Source: Legionella anisa (GTDB taxonomy: Bacteria; Pseudomonadota; Gammaproteobacteria; Legionellales; Legionellaceae). Taken from it: a stretch of DNA of 64,000 nt. This document shows positions 1-9,900 of this stretch, piece after piece. The DNA lies in assembly GCF_001467525.1 (NCBI RefSeq), contig NZ_LNXS01000021.1, positions 1-64,000 on the forward strand, read 5' to 3'. Position numbers and translations under genes: made by a program. The number at the start of each line of letters is the position of its first letter. The stretch's first letter is position 1. The notes beneath the pieces were generated by a model. That model did not search any database. It worked only from the letters and a program-made list of their open reading frames with translations, and was not told where the DNA came from.

Positions 1-79
1 TCGAACTCAGAAGTGAAACGAACCCGCGCCAATGATAGTGTGAGGTTTCCTCATGTGAAAGTAGGTCATCGCCAGGGTT
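1..79 (+). rRNA. rrf: 5S ribosomal RNA, 3' part
   Basis: The first ~79 bases match the 3' two thirds of a gammaproteobacterial 5S rRNA: the conserved GAACTCAGAAGTGAAACG block, the GATAGTGTGAGG/CCTCATGTGAAAGTAGG arm and the closing GCCAGG stem strand. The 5' part lies outside the window, so an rRNA operon must end here. The 3' end is set from family knowledge to within a few bases. Confidence 0.93.
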
Positions 80-90
80 TTATTCTTAGA

Positions 91-117
91 AAGCGGCTTA
101 ATGCCGCTTTTTTTTTT
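91..117 (+). terminator. Intrinsic terminator of the rRNA operon
   Basis: AAGCGGC and GCCGCTT form a 7-bp stem around a TTAAT loop, followed by an unbroken run of T. It sits 12 bases after the 5S end, the expected place for an rrn terminator. The AT-rich stretch from 118 to 307 shows nothing else I can name. Confidence 0.9.
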
Positions 118-307
118 CTACACTAAAAACTATAAATGACGCACAGCATTCAGAGTGTTTTGTCTATGAGCATTATGAATTGTGATAAATTCTTTTCTGT
201 TTTTTTAATTTAGTTTCCTGTAGTTACTGTATTTCTTATAAAGTCTAATGATTGATTTTTATCTAACTTTAGTTTAAGTTAATTTATTTAAGGATAGGTT
301 GTAGTTT

Positions 308-2212
308 ATGTTAGTCCAACGAATTTTGGATTTTATTCAAACTCTAGAAAAGGAAAGTCAACTCATTCCATGTGATGTAAAGTTACATGAATGTCTTTCT
401 GATCGTTTTTCTAAACGAGCACCAAGCAGCGATTTAACCAGCACAGATTTTCACTACCTTCTTGTTTGCTATAAAACCCGTTGGGAAGCAATTGCAGATC
501 GCGATGATGACTATACACGTAATCCCTCTGTTATTAATCAACACTGGATCGATTTGGCTAGAGAACTTGCTCCATTCGTGAAGGTTAATTATTTAAAAAT
601 TCTGATACCGTCTTTGATCAATGAAAAAGATTTAAATGATTTTTCATCACTTGATGAAACAGTAAATCTCTTTAATTTTTATCTTGGTTATGGCGGAAAA
701 ACTTTATATAGAAAATTGAGCTTTTGTAGGCACCTAGAAAGTTGGAAATTTGAATTATCGACCTACAGAGCAGATAGAAAATTAGGTGTTGTTACGGTAG
801 ATGAATTGGCTCGTCTAAAATTATGCAAACAAACTACACGAGAAGTAACTGTAGACTCTGAACGATTCAAAAATTTTTGGGATCTTATGCGTAAAAAGGT
901 TTTTGTTAATTTAAGAAACCATGGCCGCATGCCTATAGCTTTTTTGCCCCACTTACTGGAATTAATTGAACAATACTATCATATGAAAGCAAGTAGGTTA
1001 GAGTTCACACAGTTTAAAAAAGAGATTAGTAATCTTTTCCGCCGCTTATATGATTATAATTTAGGTGATGTGAATTTCTTGTACGGCACGAAAATTAAGT
1101 ATAAAGAAGATGAAGACTACTTGTTAGATTTATTTATCGCACTTCATGCTGCAAACAGTTATGATGAGATAAACAATGAAGTGCAAATGCTTGGCAAATG
1201 GCTGTTTGAATTCAATCCTGATTTGAAAGCCGCAAGTAAAGAATTACAACCTATTTATCAAACTTCGGCCAAAGAAAACGACAAGGAACAATTTATTAAA
1301 ACAGATGCTTTTGTGAATTGTTGCAAGCTACTTGTATCTCTATTTACGACTCAATTTGAACTTTCTATTTTCTTTACCCGGCAAACTCACAGTTTATGGG
1401 ATAAATCAAATAACGTGTTTCCAGAAGCATATGGAATTTTTACTGTTTTGCTACCACTTATTGCAGCGAATAAGCCTAAAGCTTTGGAAACAGCTTATGA
1501 GGAAATTATCCAAGATATTGTTATTCCTGCAAGTAGAGACAATGGTTGGTGTGCATGGTTTACTCGTGATCAAGCAACGGCTAAATGGTTGGAGCTTGTG
1601 AAAAATTGTAAGTTAAACGAACTTGGTGTTCATTGGTTTGAGCCAGAACTGTTATTTAACGCATTACAGCTTTTTGATACAAAAAATCCGTCAGTCCAAA
1701 TTCGGATTAATCATTTATTAGATGACATAATTCAAACTTATGCTCAAAACCAGAATGATCTCATGAAGCAGTTTCGTGTAAATATCTTATTTACTGAATT
1801 CCTCAATGGATTAAACAAAGAGCACTCTAACAGGTTATTGCGTTTAATTAAATTGTGTGATTTAGAAAGGGCAAAGTCTCAGTTCCTCAATAATTGCAGC
1901 AAACATATCAATGCGCAAGCAGCTCAATTGGGTCAAAGTGCTGACAGTTCTTCGTTATGCTTTTTCACTCGTACCCGTAATAAGTCAGACAGAGTCGAAT
2001 TATTCAAGTTGCCTGAAAAAGCAAAGGATGTTGAATCAATGATTGTTGGGTATAAAACCCAATTATCTGAGCTCGCTGTTGAACCCAGAAAAGCAGACAA
2101 TATAAGCGCCTACTTATTGAAAATAGGCAAACCTATTTTAACCTTAACGCAAAAGGAAAAGGCTAGGAATAGTGGCAGACCTATCCTTGATTACATTTGT
2201 CAATATACTTAG
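308..2212 (+). CDS. Unrecognised 634-residue protein
   Basis: I do not recognise this protein. It is an open frame of 634 residues starting at an ATG, with AAGGATAGG about 10 bases upstream as a plausible ribosome site. It has no signal peptide and no clear membrane segment, so it is probably cytosolic or secreted by a non-Sec route. It is rich in Leu, Lys, Asn and aromatic residues and looks largely alpha-helical, with several acidic-aromatic stretches such as YKEDEDYLLDLF near residue 265. I see no P-loop, zinc cluster, repeat or catalytic signature. It stands alone between an rRNA operon terminator and the convergent rsgA gene. A Legionella lineage-specific protein or Dot/Icm substrate is possible, but its C-terminus is basic and lacks a clear glutamate block. 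Confidence 0.8.
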   Translation: MLVQRILDFIQTLEKESQLIPCDVKLHECLSDRFSKRAPSSDLTSTDFHYLLVCYKTRWEAIADRDDDYTRNPSVINQHWIDLARELAPFVKVNYLKILIPSLINEKDLNDFSSLDETVNLFNFYLGYGGKTLYRKLSFCRHLESWKFELSTYRADRKLGVVTVDELARLKLCKQTTREVTVDSERFKNFWDLMRKKVFVNLRNHGRMPIAFLPHLLELIEQYYHMKASRLEFTQFKKEISNLFRRLYDYNLGDVNFLYGTKIKYKEDEDYLLDLFIALHAANSYDEINNEVQMLGKWLFEFNPDLKAASKELQPIYQTSAKENDKEQFIKTDAFVNCCKLLVSLFTTQFELSIFFTRQTHSLWDKSNNVFPEAYGIFTVLLPLIAANKPKALETAYEEIIQDIVIPASRDNGWCAWFTRDQATAKWLELVKNCKLNELGVHWFEPELLFNALQLFDTKNPSVQIRINHLLDDIIQTYAQNQNDLMKQFRVNILFTEFLNGLNKEHSNRLLRLIKLCDLERAKSQFLNNCSKHINAQAAQLGQSADSSSLCFFTRTRNKSDRVELFKLPEKAKDVESMIVGYKTQLSELAVEPRKADNISAYLLKIGKPILTLTQKEKARNSGRPILDYICQYT

Positions 2213-2299
2213 TAATTCTACCGTCCTTAAAAACTGAGAATAGTGAGCAATTGATTAACTTGCAAGTTACAGTTTTGCTTTAGATCCAAAAAATAAATT

Positions 2300-3265
2300 T
2301 TATTTAGTATATTGTGCACAAAGCTTGACGAAATTTTCATATCTTTTTTCTGAAATCAAGCCGTCATTTTTGGCTTTAATAATGGCGCAATGCGGGGTGT
2401 CTTTATGACTGCAATTACGAAATTTGCACTGTGACAAATAGGGTCTAAACTCAGGGTAACCTCGTACAATTTCAGCAGTATCTATATGCCATAAGCTAAA
2501 TTCTCTTACTCCAGGGGAGTCAATTAAAGCCCCGCCACTGGGTAAATGATAGTAGCGAGAATTGCTCGTAGTATGCCGACCTAATTCTGATATTTCGGAA
2601 ATTTCATTGATCGAGATGTTTTGTTCGTGAGGGAGAATGCTCGAAATAAGCGATGATTTCCCTACTCCAGATTGACCTACAAAAACATTGATTTGATGAT
2701 TTAATCTATGTTGGAGTTGCTCTAAGCCCTCAGAAGAATTTTTATTAGTCAGTAAAATAGGATAATTAAGATTTCCATAGTCCAGAAGTAATTGTTCTTT
2801 AAGAGATTCACAGGGTAGGTCGGTTTTATTTAATAAAATTACAGCATGCATGTGCAATGTTTCAGCCATAACCAAATAGCTATCAAGCAATGGCCAAGAT
2901 ATTTCTGGTTTTGCTGCGATGACAATAATGAGTTGCGTAATATTAGCAGCAACAGGTTTTATCTGCCCTGAACTGGTTGGTTTTGCCAAGACACTGCTTC
3001 GTGGATAGAGGCTGACTACTACACCTTGATTAACTCCCTCTACTTGCCAAATTACCCTATCCCCTGCTACCACTGTTTCTAGATTTGGCCTGATGGAACA
3101 ATGTATCTGTTTCCCCTGATTGTCTTCGACTACAACGTGCTTGCCAAAGCGAGTAATGACTAAGCCATCAACCAGATCATCATGACTTTTTTTATTATCA
3201 TGATAATTTTGTTGGATTTTTTCAATACGGGCAGATTGTTGTTTACTAATACGTCTTTTACTCAT
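2300..3265 (-). CDS. rsgA: Ribosome small subunit-dependent GTPase A
   Basis: A circularly permuted GTPase that helps late 30S ribosome maturation. An OB-fold region (about residues 35-95) is followed by the permuted G motifs: NKTD (G4) near 146, P-loop GQSGVGKSS at 197-205 and DSPGVREF (G3) near 248. A zinc knuckle with CKFRNCSHKDTPHC lies near 280. The length of 321 is slightly shorter than the E. coli protein. It is transcribed away from cca and orn; in E. coli rsgA and orn are also divergent neighbours. The lysine- and arginine-rich N-terminus fits rRNA binding. Function is assigned from family knowledge and is secure. Confidence 0.97.
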   Translation of the reverse strand: MSKRRISKQQSARIEKIQQNYHDNKKSHDDLVDGLVITRFGKHVVVEDNQGKQIHCSIRPNLETVVAGDRVIWQVEGVNQGVVVSLYPRSSVLAKPTSSGQIKPVAANITQLIIVIAAKPEISWPLLDSYLVMAETLHMHAVILLNKTDLPCESLKEQLLLDYGNLNYPILLTNKNSSEGLEQLQHRLNHQINVFVGQSGVGKSSLISSILPHEQNISINEISEISELGRHTTSNSRYYHLPSGGALIDSPGVREFSLWHIDTAEIVRGYPEFRPYLSQCKFRNCSHKDTPHCAIIKAKNDGLISEKRYENFVKLCAQYTK

Positions 3266-3300
3266 CGTTCTGATCTATATTATAATTATTAAAAATACCC

Positions 3301-3325
3301 TTAGCTCAGAGAAAGTCAGAGCTAA
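3301..3325. repeat. Short inverted repeat between rsgA and cca
   Basis: TTAGCTC and GAGCTAA form perfect 7-base arms around an 11-base spacer, in the 93-base gap between two divergent starts. It could be a regulator site or chance. Nothing else in the gap identifies a regulator. Confidence 0.3.
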
Positions 3326-3358
3326 ATAATCATACAGTATGAAGGTAAATTAAATTTA

Positions 3359-4591
3359 ATGAAAGTCTACTTGGTTGGTGGTGCTGTTCGTGATCAATTA
3401 TTAAATCTTCCAGTAAAGGAGCGCGACTGGGTTATTGTTGGTTCTAGTCCGGATGAATTACTAAAGAAAGGATTTAGAAAAGTTGGTCGTGACTTTCCTG
3501 TTTTTTTGCATCCTAAGACCAGTGAGGAATATGCTTTAGCACGCACAGAAAGAAAATCGGCGCCTGGATATTATGGTTTTTCCTGTGATTTCAATAAAAC
3601 TGTAACTTTAGAAGAGGATTTAGTACGCCGAGATTTAACCATTAATGCAATGGCTCGAGATGAACAAGGACAACTCATTGATCCCTATAATGGATTAAAG
3701 GATTTAGAGGCTAAATTACTCCGCCATGTATCTCCAGCTTTTGTAGAAGATCCTGTACGTGTGTTGCGTGTTGCTCGTTTTGCTGCACGCTTTCATCATT
3801 TTGGTTTTAAATTAGCTGATGAAACACGTTCATTGATGTATACCATGGTTCAACGAGGTGAATTGGCTCATTTGGTGGCTGAACGTGTCTGGCTGGAATG
3901 GCAAAAAAGTCTGGGGGAAAGAAATCCAGAACAATTTATTGCTACCTTACGTTCCTGTGATGCATTGCGTGTCATTTTGCCTGAACTTGATGCACTGTTT
4001 GGTATTCCAAATCCTTATCGCTATCATCATGAGGTAGATACAGGGGTTCATACTTTGCTGGTTTTACACGCTGCAGTGACTTTAACTTCAGATCCGGTGA
4101 TACGTTTTGCTGCATTAGTTCATGATTTAGGTAAGGCGTTATCGCCAATACACAATTGGCCAAGCCATCATGGTCATGAAGAACGTGGGGTTGCTATCAT
4201 TGATGCTTTGTGTTCGCGTTTACGGATTCCTAATGATTATCGTACTCTCGCAACTATGACTTCACGATTTCATTTGCATATTCATCGCTTATTTGAGTTG
4301 CAAGCAAGTACTATTGTAAAACTTTTGGAACAATGCGATGCATTTCGTCGACCACAACTCTTCTATAATATGTTAATTGCTTGTGAATCTGACGCAAAAG
4401 GTTGTGGTCGAGATATTAATTACCGACAGAGTAAACTATGGAGTTACGTGCTCGCTGAGTGTGCTAAAGTAAGTAGCCAAACAATTATTGCTGAAGGTTA
4501 TAAGGATGATGCAATTAAACATGCCTTGCATCAAAGACGAGTGGCTTGTGTAGAACTGATACTAAACTCCTGGAAGAAAAATGAAAAATAA
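3359..4591 (+). CDS. cca: Multifunctional CCA-adding tRNA nucleotidyltransferase
   Basis: Adds or repairs the 3' CCA end of tRNAs. It has the class II nucleotidyltransferase head with GGAVRD at residues 7-12, the following RDW/DFPVF metal-binding region, [10 protein letters not shown] near residue 94 and the [12 protein letters not shown] element. After these comes an HD domain (HDLGKA near residue 254), which gives phosphohydrolase activity in the E. coli-type enzyme. The length of 410 matches the E. coli protein (412). It is the first gene of a run in which orn starts 11 bases before its stop, so the two are probably co-transcribed. Confidence 0.97.
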   Translation: MKVYLVGGAVRDQLLNLPVKERDWVIVGSSPDELLKKGFRKVGRDFPVFLHPKTSEEYALARTERKSAPGYYGFSCDFNKTVTLEEDLVRRDLTINAMARDEQGQLIDPYNGLKDLEAKLLRHVSPAFVEDPVRVLRVARFAARFHHFGFKLADETRSLMYTMVQRGELAHLVAERVWLEWQKSLGERNPEQFIATLRSCDALRVILPELDALFGIPNPYRYHHEVDTGVHTLLVLHAAVTLTSDPVIRFAALVHDLGKALSPIHNWPSHHGHEERGVAIIDALCSRLRIPNDYRTLATMTSRFHLHIHRLFELQASTIVKLLEQCDAFRRPQLFYNMLIACESDAKGCGRDINYRQSKLWSYVLAECAKVSSQTIIAEGYKDDAIKHALHQRRVACVELILNSWKKNEK

Positions 4592-5138
4592 TCAAAATTT
4601 AATTTGGATAGATTTGGAAATGACAGGACTTGAGCCTGAAAAAGACAGGATCATTGAGCTTGCTACGGTGGTGACTGATCCTCATTTAAATATAATTGCG
4701 GAAGGCCCGGTTTTTGCTATTTCTCAACCTAAAATATTGCTGGACGGGATGGACTCCTGGAATACCAGACAACACGGACAATCGGGTTTAGTCAATCGGG
4801 TTTTGCAAAGTCACGTCAGCGAAGCAAAAGCAGAGCAATTAACCATCGAATTTCTAAAGCAATATTTGGATAAGGGAAAATCACCAATGTGCGGTAACAG
4901 TGTGTGCCAGGACAGGCGATTTTTGTATAAATACATGCCAGATCTCGCGGCGTTTTTTCATTACCGAAATTTGGATGTGAGTACATTAAAAGAGTTGGCC
5001 ATACGCTGGAGACCTGAATTATTAAACGGGCTGGTTAAAGAATCAAAACACCTTGCATTAGACGATATTAAAGATTCCATTGCAGAATTAGTATATTATC
5101 GTCACCATTTTATAAATTTGCCGGATGTAACAAAATGA
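4581..5138 (+). CDS. orn: Oligoribonuclease
   Basis: A 3'-5' exonuclease that clears 2-5 nucleotide RNAs, including pGpG from cyclic-di-GMP turnover. The DEDDh residues are visible: WIDLEMTG at residues 9-16, [10 protein letters not shown] in the middle and ALDDIKDSI near the C-terminus. Its 185 residues match the family closely. It overlaps cca by 11 bases and queH by 4 (ATGA), which suggests translational coupling. Confidence 0.97.
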   Translation: MKNNQNLIWIDLEMTGLEPEKDRIIELATVVTDPHLNIIAEGPVFAISQPKILLDGMDSWNTRQHGQSGLVNRVLQSHVSEAKAEQLTIEFLKQYLDKGKSPMCGNSVCQDRRFLYKYMPDLAAFFHYRNLDVSTLKELAIRWRPELLNGLVKESKHLALDDIKDSIAELVYYRHHFINLPDVTK

Positions 5139-5800
5139 CAGAAAGAGAGCGATTAGAACTACCTAACAGTGCAGATAAATTGTTATTGCATTCATGTTGT
5201 GCACCCTGTTCTGGCGAGGTTATGGAAGCGCTTATCAGTTCAGAAATTAATTTCACTATCTTTTTTTATAATCCGAACATTCATCCTGTTCAAGAATATG
5301 AGATTAGAAAAGATGAAAACATCAGTTTTGCACAAAAACACAATATCCCATTTATTGACGCGGATTATGACAAGGATAATTGGTTTACTCGAGCTAAAGG
5401 TTTGGAATGGGAGCCTGAGCGCGGTAAACGATGCACCATGTGCTTTGATATGCGTTTTGAACGCACGGCCTTATATGCTCACGAACATGGTTTTCCTGTG
5501 ATCAGCAGTTCTTTGGGAATTTCACGCTGGAAAGATATGAATCAAATTAATGATTGTGGCATTCGAGCTGCGAGCAAATATCCCAATTTGGAATACTGGA
5601 CCTATAATTGGCGAAAAAATGGGGGTTCAGAACGTATGTATGAAATTGCCAAGCGCGAAGGATTTTATAAACAAGAGTATTGCGGATGTGTGTATTCTTT
5701 ACGTGATACAAATGCTTGGCGTAAACAAAAAGAGCGTAATCGAATAAAAATCGGTATTAATTATTATTCTGAAGATCAAAAAGATGAGGGCGCGTTATGA
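5135..5800 (+). CDS. queH: Epoxyqueuosine reductase QueH
   Basis: QueH (formerly DUF208) performs the last step of queuosine synthesis in tRNA and is the non-homologous replacement of QueG. The family signatures are present: HSCCAPCSG near residue 19, YNPNIHP, the second cysteine pair KRCTMCFD near 101, [10 protein letters not shown], and the late YCGCVYSL. These cysteines hold the Fe-S cluster and an extra metal in known QueH proteins. It overlaps orn and the next gene by 4 bases each. A tgt gene at 15.5 kb supplies another step of the same pathway. Confidence 0.93.
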   Translation: MTERERLELPNSADKLLLHSCCAPCSGEVMEALISSEINFTIFFYNPNIHPVQEYEIRKDENISFAQKHNIPFIDADYDKDNWFTRAKGLEWEPERGKRCTMCFDMRFERTALYAHEHGFPVISSSLGISRWKDMNQINDCGIRAASKYPNLEYWTYNWRKNGGSERMYEIAKREGFYKQEYCGCVYSLRDTNAWRKQKERNRIKIGINYYSEDQKDEGAL

Positions 5801-6735
5801 GTACGCACTCACATGGTGGTGGTTCCCATCATCATCACCACCATCACGGGACAAATGCAACAGCCGCTTACAATAAAGCGTTTATCATTTCCATAATCGC
5901 CAATGGTCTTTTTGTGGTCATACAAATTGTTTTCGCCTATTTAGCTAATTCGACCAGTTTATTGGCCGATGCGTTTCACAATTTAGGTGATGTGTTAGGT
6001 TTGGTTTTAGCCTGGATTGCTACAGTACTTATGAAACGCGCACCTACGATGAAAGCGACTTATGGTTTAAAAAAAATATCCATTCTCTCAGCGCTGGCAA
6101 ATGGGATTTTGTTAGTCTTTACTTGTGGCATTATTGCCACCGATGCGGTTTATAAATTATTTTCACCATCAGAAGTCCAGGCTTTATCCGTAATGATCGT
6201 CGCAGGTATCGGTATAGTAGTTAATTCAACCACTGCATTATTGTTTGCCCATGGTTCTGATGACTTAAATATTAGAGGCGCCTATTTGCATTTATTTTAT
6301 GATGCTTTAATTTCGGTTGGCGTAGTTTTGTCAGCGGCATTATTGTATTGGACAGGTTGGCTTTGGATAGATCCTGTAGTCGGTTTATTGATTGCATTAA
6401 TTATGCTCAAGGGGACCTGGAGTTTATTTGCAGCGAGTTTCAGATTAATTATAGATGGAGTGCCAGATAATATTTCCTGGACGGCTGTGAGCGATTTTCT
6501 ATTAAGCAAACCGGGTGTAAAAGGATTTCATGATTTACATATTTGGGCACTTAGTACCCAGGAAAATGCGATGTCAGTCCATTTACACATGCCCGATGAA
6601 GAGCTTTCTGATGCGTTAAGGGCTGAATGGGTTGAACAGTTGCGCCATGAATTTAATATTCAACATGTAACAATTCAAGTGGAAAAAACTAAGACAGATT
6701 GCAATGATGCATGTCACCATCCCAAATTTTTATAG
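5797..6735 (+). CDS. Cation diffusion facilitator, zinc type
   Basis: A CDF-family metal/proton antiporter of 312 residues, related to ZitB/CzcD. It opens with a histidine-rich tail (a run of seven His near residues 12-18) that probably binds zinc. Six membrane segments follow, with the metal-site pairs DAFHNLGD in segment 2 and HLFYD in segment 5, then a cytoplasmic C-terminal domain containing HDLHIWAL. The start overlaps the queH stop by 4 bases. Zinc is the likely substrate, but Fe, Co or Mn cannot be excluded. Confidence 0.92.
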   Translation: MSTHSHGGGSHHHHHHHGTNATAAYNKAFIISIIANGLFVVIQIVFAYLANSTSLLADAFHNLGDVLGLVLAWIATVLMKRAPTMKATYGLKKISILSALANGILLVFTCGIIATDAVYKLFSPSEVQALSVMIVAGIGIVVNSTTALLFAHGSDDLNIRGAYLHLFYDALISVGVVLSAALLYWTGWLWIDPVVGLLIALIMLKGTWSLFAASFRLIIDGVPDNISWTAVSDFLLSKPGVKGFHDLHIWALSTQENAMSVHLHMPDEELSDALRAEWVEQLRHEFNIQHVTIQVEKTKTDCNDACHHPKFL

Positions 6736-6832
6736 ATAAAAATTAGATTGTTTGAGTAAGAATTGGAAAAGCAAAGTATTGCCAATGATGCGGATCGCTT
6801 TTACTCACATGTATTTTTGTCAGTAATGAATC

Positions 6833-8014
6833 TCAGATTTCTTTTGTTATGAGTTCTAAGCCCCTCTTATAGCTTTTGCACGCAAGTGACTCTTCGCCAA
6901 GCTGTTCATGCAATTGTCCTTGAATTTCGTAGCCTAAAGCTGTCGGTTCGATCTCATTTGCTTTTTCAAGATAATATTTGGCTTTGCCCCAGAGCTGTTG
7001 TTTCATGCAAATTTGCCCTAAACATAAATAAAGTGCTGCTGAATGCGCATTTTTTTTGAGTAACCCTTCAGCAAAAGTCAATTGTTTCTCATTAGATGGT
7101 AATACGCTATAAAGCCCAATCAATTGGGGGCTAAGATCTTTACGCAGTGCGCGTTGCAGTAGATTATTTGCAGTACTATAGTCCGCTTTTTTTAATAAGA
7201 AACGTACATATTCTGCGATAATATTTGGCTCACTAGCTAAGGGTTTAGGGATAGAGTGAAAAAAGGCATCAACAACTTCGGGTTGATTTTGCTTCACCAG
7301 GTCAATAAGTCTTTGCAAATAAGCATTGTACTGTAATAACTCAAATTCTTGTTGATTAACAACCCGATGCTTTTTTAAATCAGGCAAAATAGTAATGAGT
7401 TGCGGCCAGTCTTTTACTTCTTGATACAGTTGCATAATGAGTTTTAAAACGTAAGGATGGCGTGGTGCTATATCCTGTAAATGTTTTAAGGTCGCCAGGG
7501 CTTGTTCCCATTGATGATTTGCTAGTTGCAATTCTGCCTGAGTTAATTCAACAGCAATTTTAGCTTCTGGCATAGAGTGCTGTGCTTCACGCAAATAATC
7601 ATCACGTAATTGATTGTCTCCCATTTTTTGAGCTGCCCGGGCTGCGGTTAAATAATTTAGTAACGGTGTATCGGCATTAGGCAAGGCTTGAATCAAATGA
7701 TTTTTTGCTTTTAGCCAATATCCCTCACTGTATTCAATTAATCCTTTTCGAGTAATTGCTTGTGCTTTTTGAGCAAGTCGTTTTGAATGCCATCGAGTTA
7801 ATGAGCTTGGGGTATGCGAAATTTTCTGGCATAAGCGAAGAATAAGATACAAGACAATGAATAAAATAATAATACCAAAGACAGCTACCCAGACCGTAGT
7901 TTCAATGGTCCAATAGTTAATTGCAATTAATACATAGCCTGGATCTTTATTAAGTTGAACTCCTAAAACTACAGCGGCCAATAAAACCAAAAAAGCAAAG
8001 AGAAGACGCATCAT
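6833..8014 (-). CDS. hemY: HemY-like inner-membrane TPR protein
   Basis: The last gene of the haem operon. Two N-terminal membrane segments (about residues 1-20 and 40-65) precede a HemY_N region and TPR-like helical repeats, for example the YLCLGQICMKQQLWGKAKYY stretch near residue 330. This is the gammaproteobacterial HemY of unknown exact function, not the protoporphyrinogen oxidase of the same name in Bacillus. At 393 residues it is close to the E. coli length. Its start codon shares one base with the hemX stop, so it is probably translationally coupled. Confidence 0.93.
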   Translation of the reverse strand: MMRLLFAFLVLLAAVVLGVQLNKDPGYVLIAINYWTIETTVWVAVFGIIILFIVLYLILRLCQKISHTPSSLTRWHSKRLAQKAQAITRKGLIEYSEGYWLKAKNHLIQALPNADTPLLNYLTAARAAQKMGDNQLRDDYLREAQHSMPEAKIAVELTQAELQLANHQWEQALATLKHLQDIAPRHPYVLKLIMQLYQEVKDWPQLITILPDLKKHRVVNQQEFELLQYNAYLQRLIDLVKQNQPEVVDAFFHSIPKPLASEPNIIAEYVRFLLKKADYSTANNLLQRALRKDLSPQLIGLYSVLPSNEKQLTFAEGLLKKNAHSAALYLCLGQICMKQQLWGKAKYYLEKANEIEPTALGYEIQGQLHEQLGEESLACKSYKRGLELITKEI

Positions 8015-9138
8015 TATTGATTTCCTCCTAGTTCGCTATCTATGGATTGATTTACTGAGGTTTTTTTAGTGTCAATCAATTCATTGAGCATAGGGAGTGC
8101 AGAACCCATACTGGGTCTTTTTCGAGTTATATTTGTTTGTTGCAATTCAGTAAGTTTCTTGATTAAAGCCGCTGTGTTTGGCGTATTTGCATTAAAATTC
8201 ATTTTAAGACTATCAATTGCCTGTTTTAGAACCCGTTGATAAACAAAGGGCTCATTATTTAGAATTGCCCATTGTGCTTCTTGCAGATTAAGCCGGAGTT
8301 TTTCTTTAAGTATGGCTTCAAATGCGGGGGATATAAGTGGTTTAATCTCCTGATCATGGCGTCGGATTACAACAAGTTTTTCCAGTACATTCATACTGTT
8401 TTGCAGGCGATCGCGCCAAGTAGGTGAGTTATTCGCTGGCGTTGTTGTGTTTTCTGTTGAGGTGAGATGCTCATTTACCGGTAATGGAATACTCAAATCA
8501 TTAATGCTGCTCTGTGCCGCATCCAATTGGCTAAGCAATCCAGCAATATCCACAGAGGGCAGAGCTTGGGTTTGAGCTATATCCTTAGCGATGGCCTGCC
8601 GTATATCCAAAATTTTAGGGTCGTTTAATTGTTTTAAAAGCTGATCTGCTTGTTTTAACAATGCTATTGTAGAGTCAACTCCATTGCTCCAATGTGCATT
8701 GATTTGCGCTAATTCAAGGTAGTAACGTGCTTTAAGAAGAAGCCAGTCCTGATTTTGATAGAACTTTTGGTTCATGGCATTTTGTAACTGTTTGCTTAAA
8801 CTTTCGAATTCAGTTTGTAATTGTTTCTGTATTTCTTCAGCATTATTTGTTTTTGCATTGATCTGCGCTTGAGTTTGATCGTGTTTTTCCTCTAGTTGTT
8901 GTAGGTGTGTGGAAAAATTATTTTGCGTTTCACTTAATTGATCGTGCAATTGTTTGTTTAGAAAAAGGGTATATGCAGCAACGCCAAGCGCCACAAATGC
9001 AAGAATAAAGCTTAATACAAATATTAGATATTTATTTTTACAAACAGGGGAATTACTTTTTGATTTCGTCTTTTCATTAGGTGTTGTATTGACTGCCTTT
9101 TTTGCTTTTTGTATTTGTTCTTCTTTGCCGCTTGCCAT
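8014..9138 (-). CDS. hemX: HemX-like membrane protein
   Basis: A single-pass inner-membrane protein of the HemX family. A lysine-rich cytoplasmic N-terminus (about residues 1-35) is followed by one membrane segment (about 38-60), a coiled-coil stretch rich in Gln and Glu (about 65-125) and the conserved HemX region with LKARYYLELAQINAHW. It is often annotated as a uroporphyrinogen-III C-methyltransferase, but the methyltransferase domain is absent. AAGGATTAA lies just before the ATG. It follows hemD by only 3 bases. Confidence 0.92.
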   Translation of the reverse strand: MASGKEEQIQKAKKAVNTTPNEKTKSKSNSPVCKNKYLIFVLSFILAFVALGVAAYTLFLNKQLHDQLSETQNNFSTHLQQLEEKHDQTQAQINAKTNNAEEIQKQLQTEFESLSKQLQNAMNQKFYQNQDWLLLKARYYLELAQINAHWSNGVDSTIALLKQADQLLKQLNDPKILDIRQAIAKDIAQTQALPSVDIAGLLSQLDAAQSSINDLSIPLPVNEHLTSTENTTTPANNSPTWRDRLQNSMNVLEKLVVIRRHDQEIKPLISPAFEAILKEKLRLNLQEAQWAILNNEPFVYQRVLKQAIDSLKMNFNANTPNTAALIKKLTELQQTNITRKRPSMGSALPMLNELIDTKKTSVNQSIDSELGGNQ

Positions 9139-9141
9139 AAG

Positions 9142-9900
9142 TTAATCCTTGTTTATGTAGTCAAACAATGTATTCATTATCCGATTAGGATTGCATACCC
9201 TAATATTTCTTATTTTCATTGAAGAGGCAACTTGAGCCAGGCGCTCACTAATTATTAGCCATTTTTTATTGCGAAGCCAATCATGGGCTTCTTTGTCAAA
9301 CAGTTTAAAAAGGTGATGCAAAGACTGTTCGCTTGTTAACAGTATAATGTCGACTAAATCATCGCGCCATATCGATTGAATAAATTGACGGTTTATCTGA
9401 GGAATAACCCTTTGATATACTTTGAGAATAATCAGGTTAGCTCCTCTTTGTATCAATTGTTCCTCAATGAGAGGCCTGCCTCCTTCGCCCTTAAATAGTA
9501 GCACATTTTGTTTTTCGGGTTGTTGTAATGTTTTTAATGCCAATAAATGTTCACTGTCGGGCACATCAGGAATTGCACTCACGGGGATGCCAAATTTTTG
9601 CAGCGCTGCAGCACTACCTTGACCAATTGCAATGACTTGAATCGAAGATGGCCATTTAATATGTCGTTGGTTTAATTGAGTAAAACAATAATGAACAGCA
9701 TTTGCACTAATGAATATGGCTTGATCTACTTTTTCTAAATTAGGTAATGAATTGATCCAATTGCTGTTTGCTGCTTCAATTTCTAAAGTTGGAAGTTCAA
9801 TTGCTATGCCTCCCGCCTCACGAATACTTTGGCTCAACTGATGTGCTTGGTCTCGTGGGCGAGTATTTAAGATGCATAAGCCGTGAAGTGAACTGCTCAT
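9142..9900 (-). CDS. hemD: Uroporphyrinogen-III synthase
   Basis: Closes and inverts hydroxymethylbilane to uroporphyrinogen III. Visible family features are the N-terminal LCILNTRPRDQAHQL, the FISANAVHYCF segment, the central AIGQGSAAAL and the C-terminal LLTSEQSLHHLF. The frame is open further upstream, but the ATG at 9900 is preferred because it gives an ATGA overlap with the hemC stop and places the NTRP motif near the N-terminus as in the family. This gives 252 residues, a normal length. Confidence 0.93.
   Translation of the reverse strand: MSSSLHGLCILNTRPRDQAHQLSQSIREAGGIAIELPTLEIEAANSNWINSLPNLEKVDQAIFISANAVHYCFTQLNQRHIKWPSSIQVIAIGQGSAAALQKFGIPVSAIPDVPDSEHLLALKTLQQPEKQNVLLFKGEGGRPLIEEQLIQRGANLIILKVYQRVIPQINRQFIQSIWRDDLVDIILLTSEQSLHHLFKLFDKEAHDWLRNKKWLIISERLAQVASSMKIRNIRVCNPNRIMNTLFDYINKD

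Noticed and set aside
250..307. PmrA-like TTAA repeats upstream of the 634-residue orphan
   Set aside because: The region is AT-rich and contains several TTAA, but their spacing does not fit the PmrA tandem site used for Legionella effector genes.
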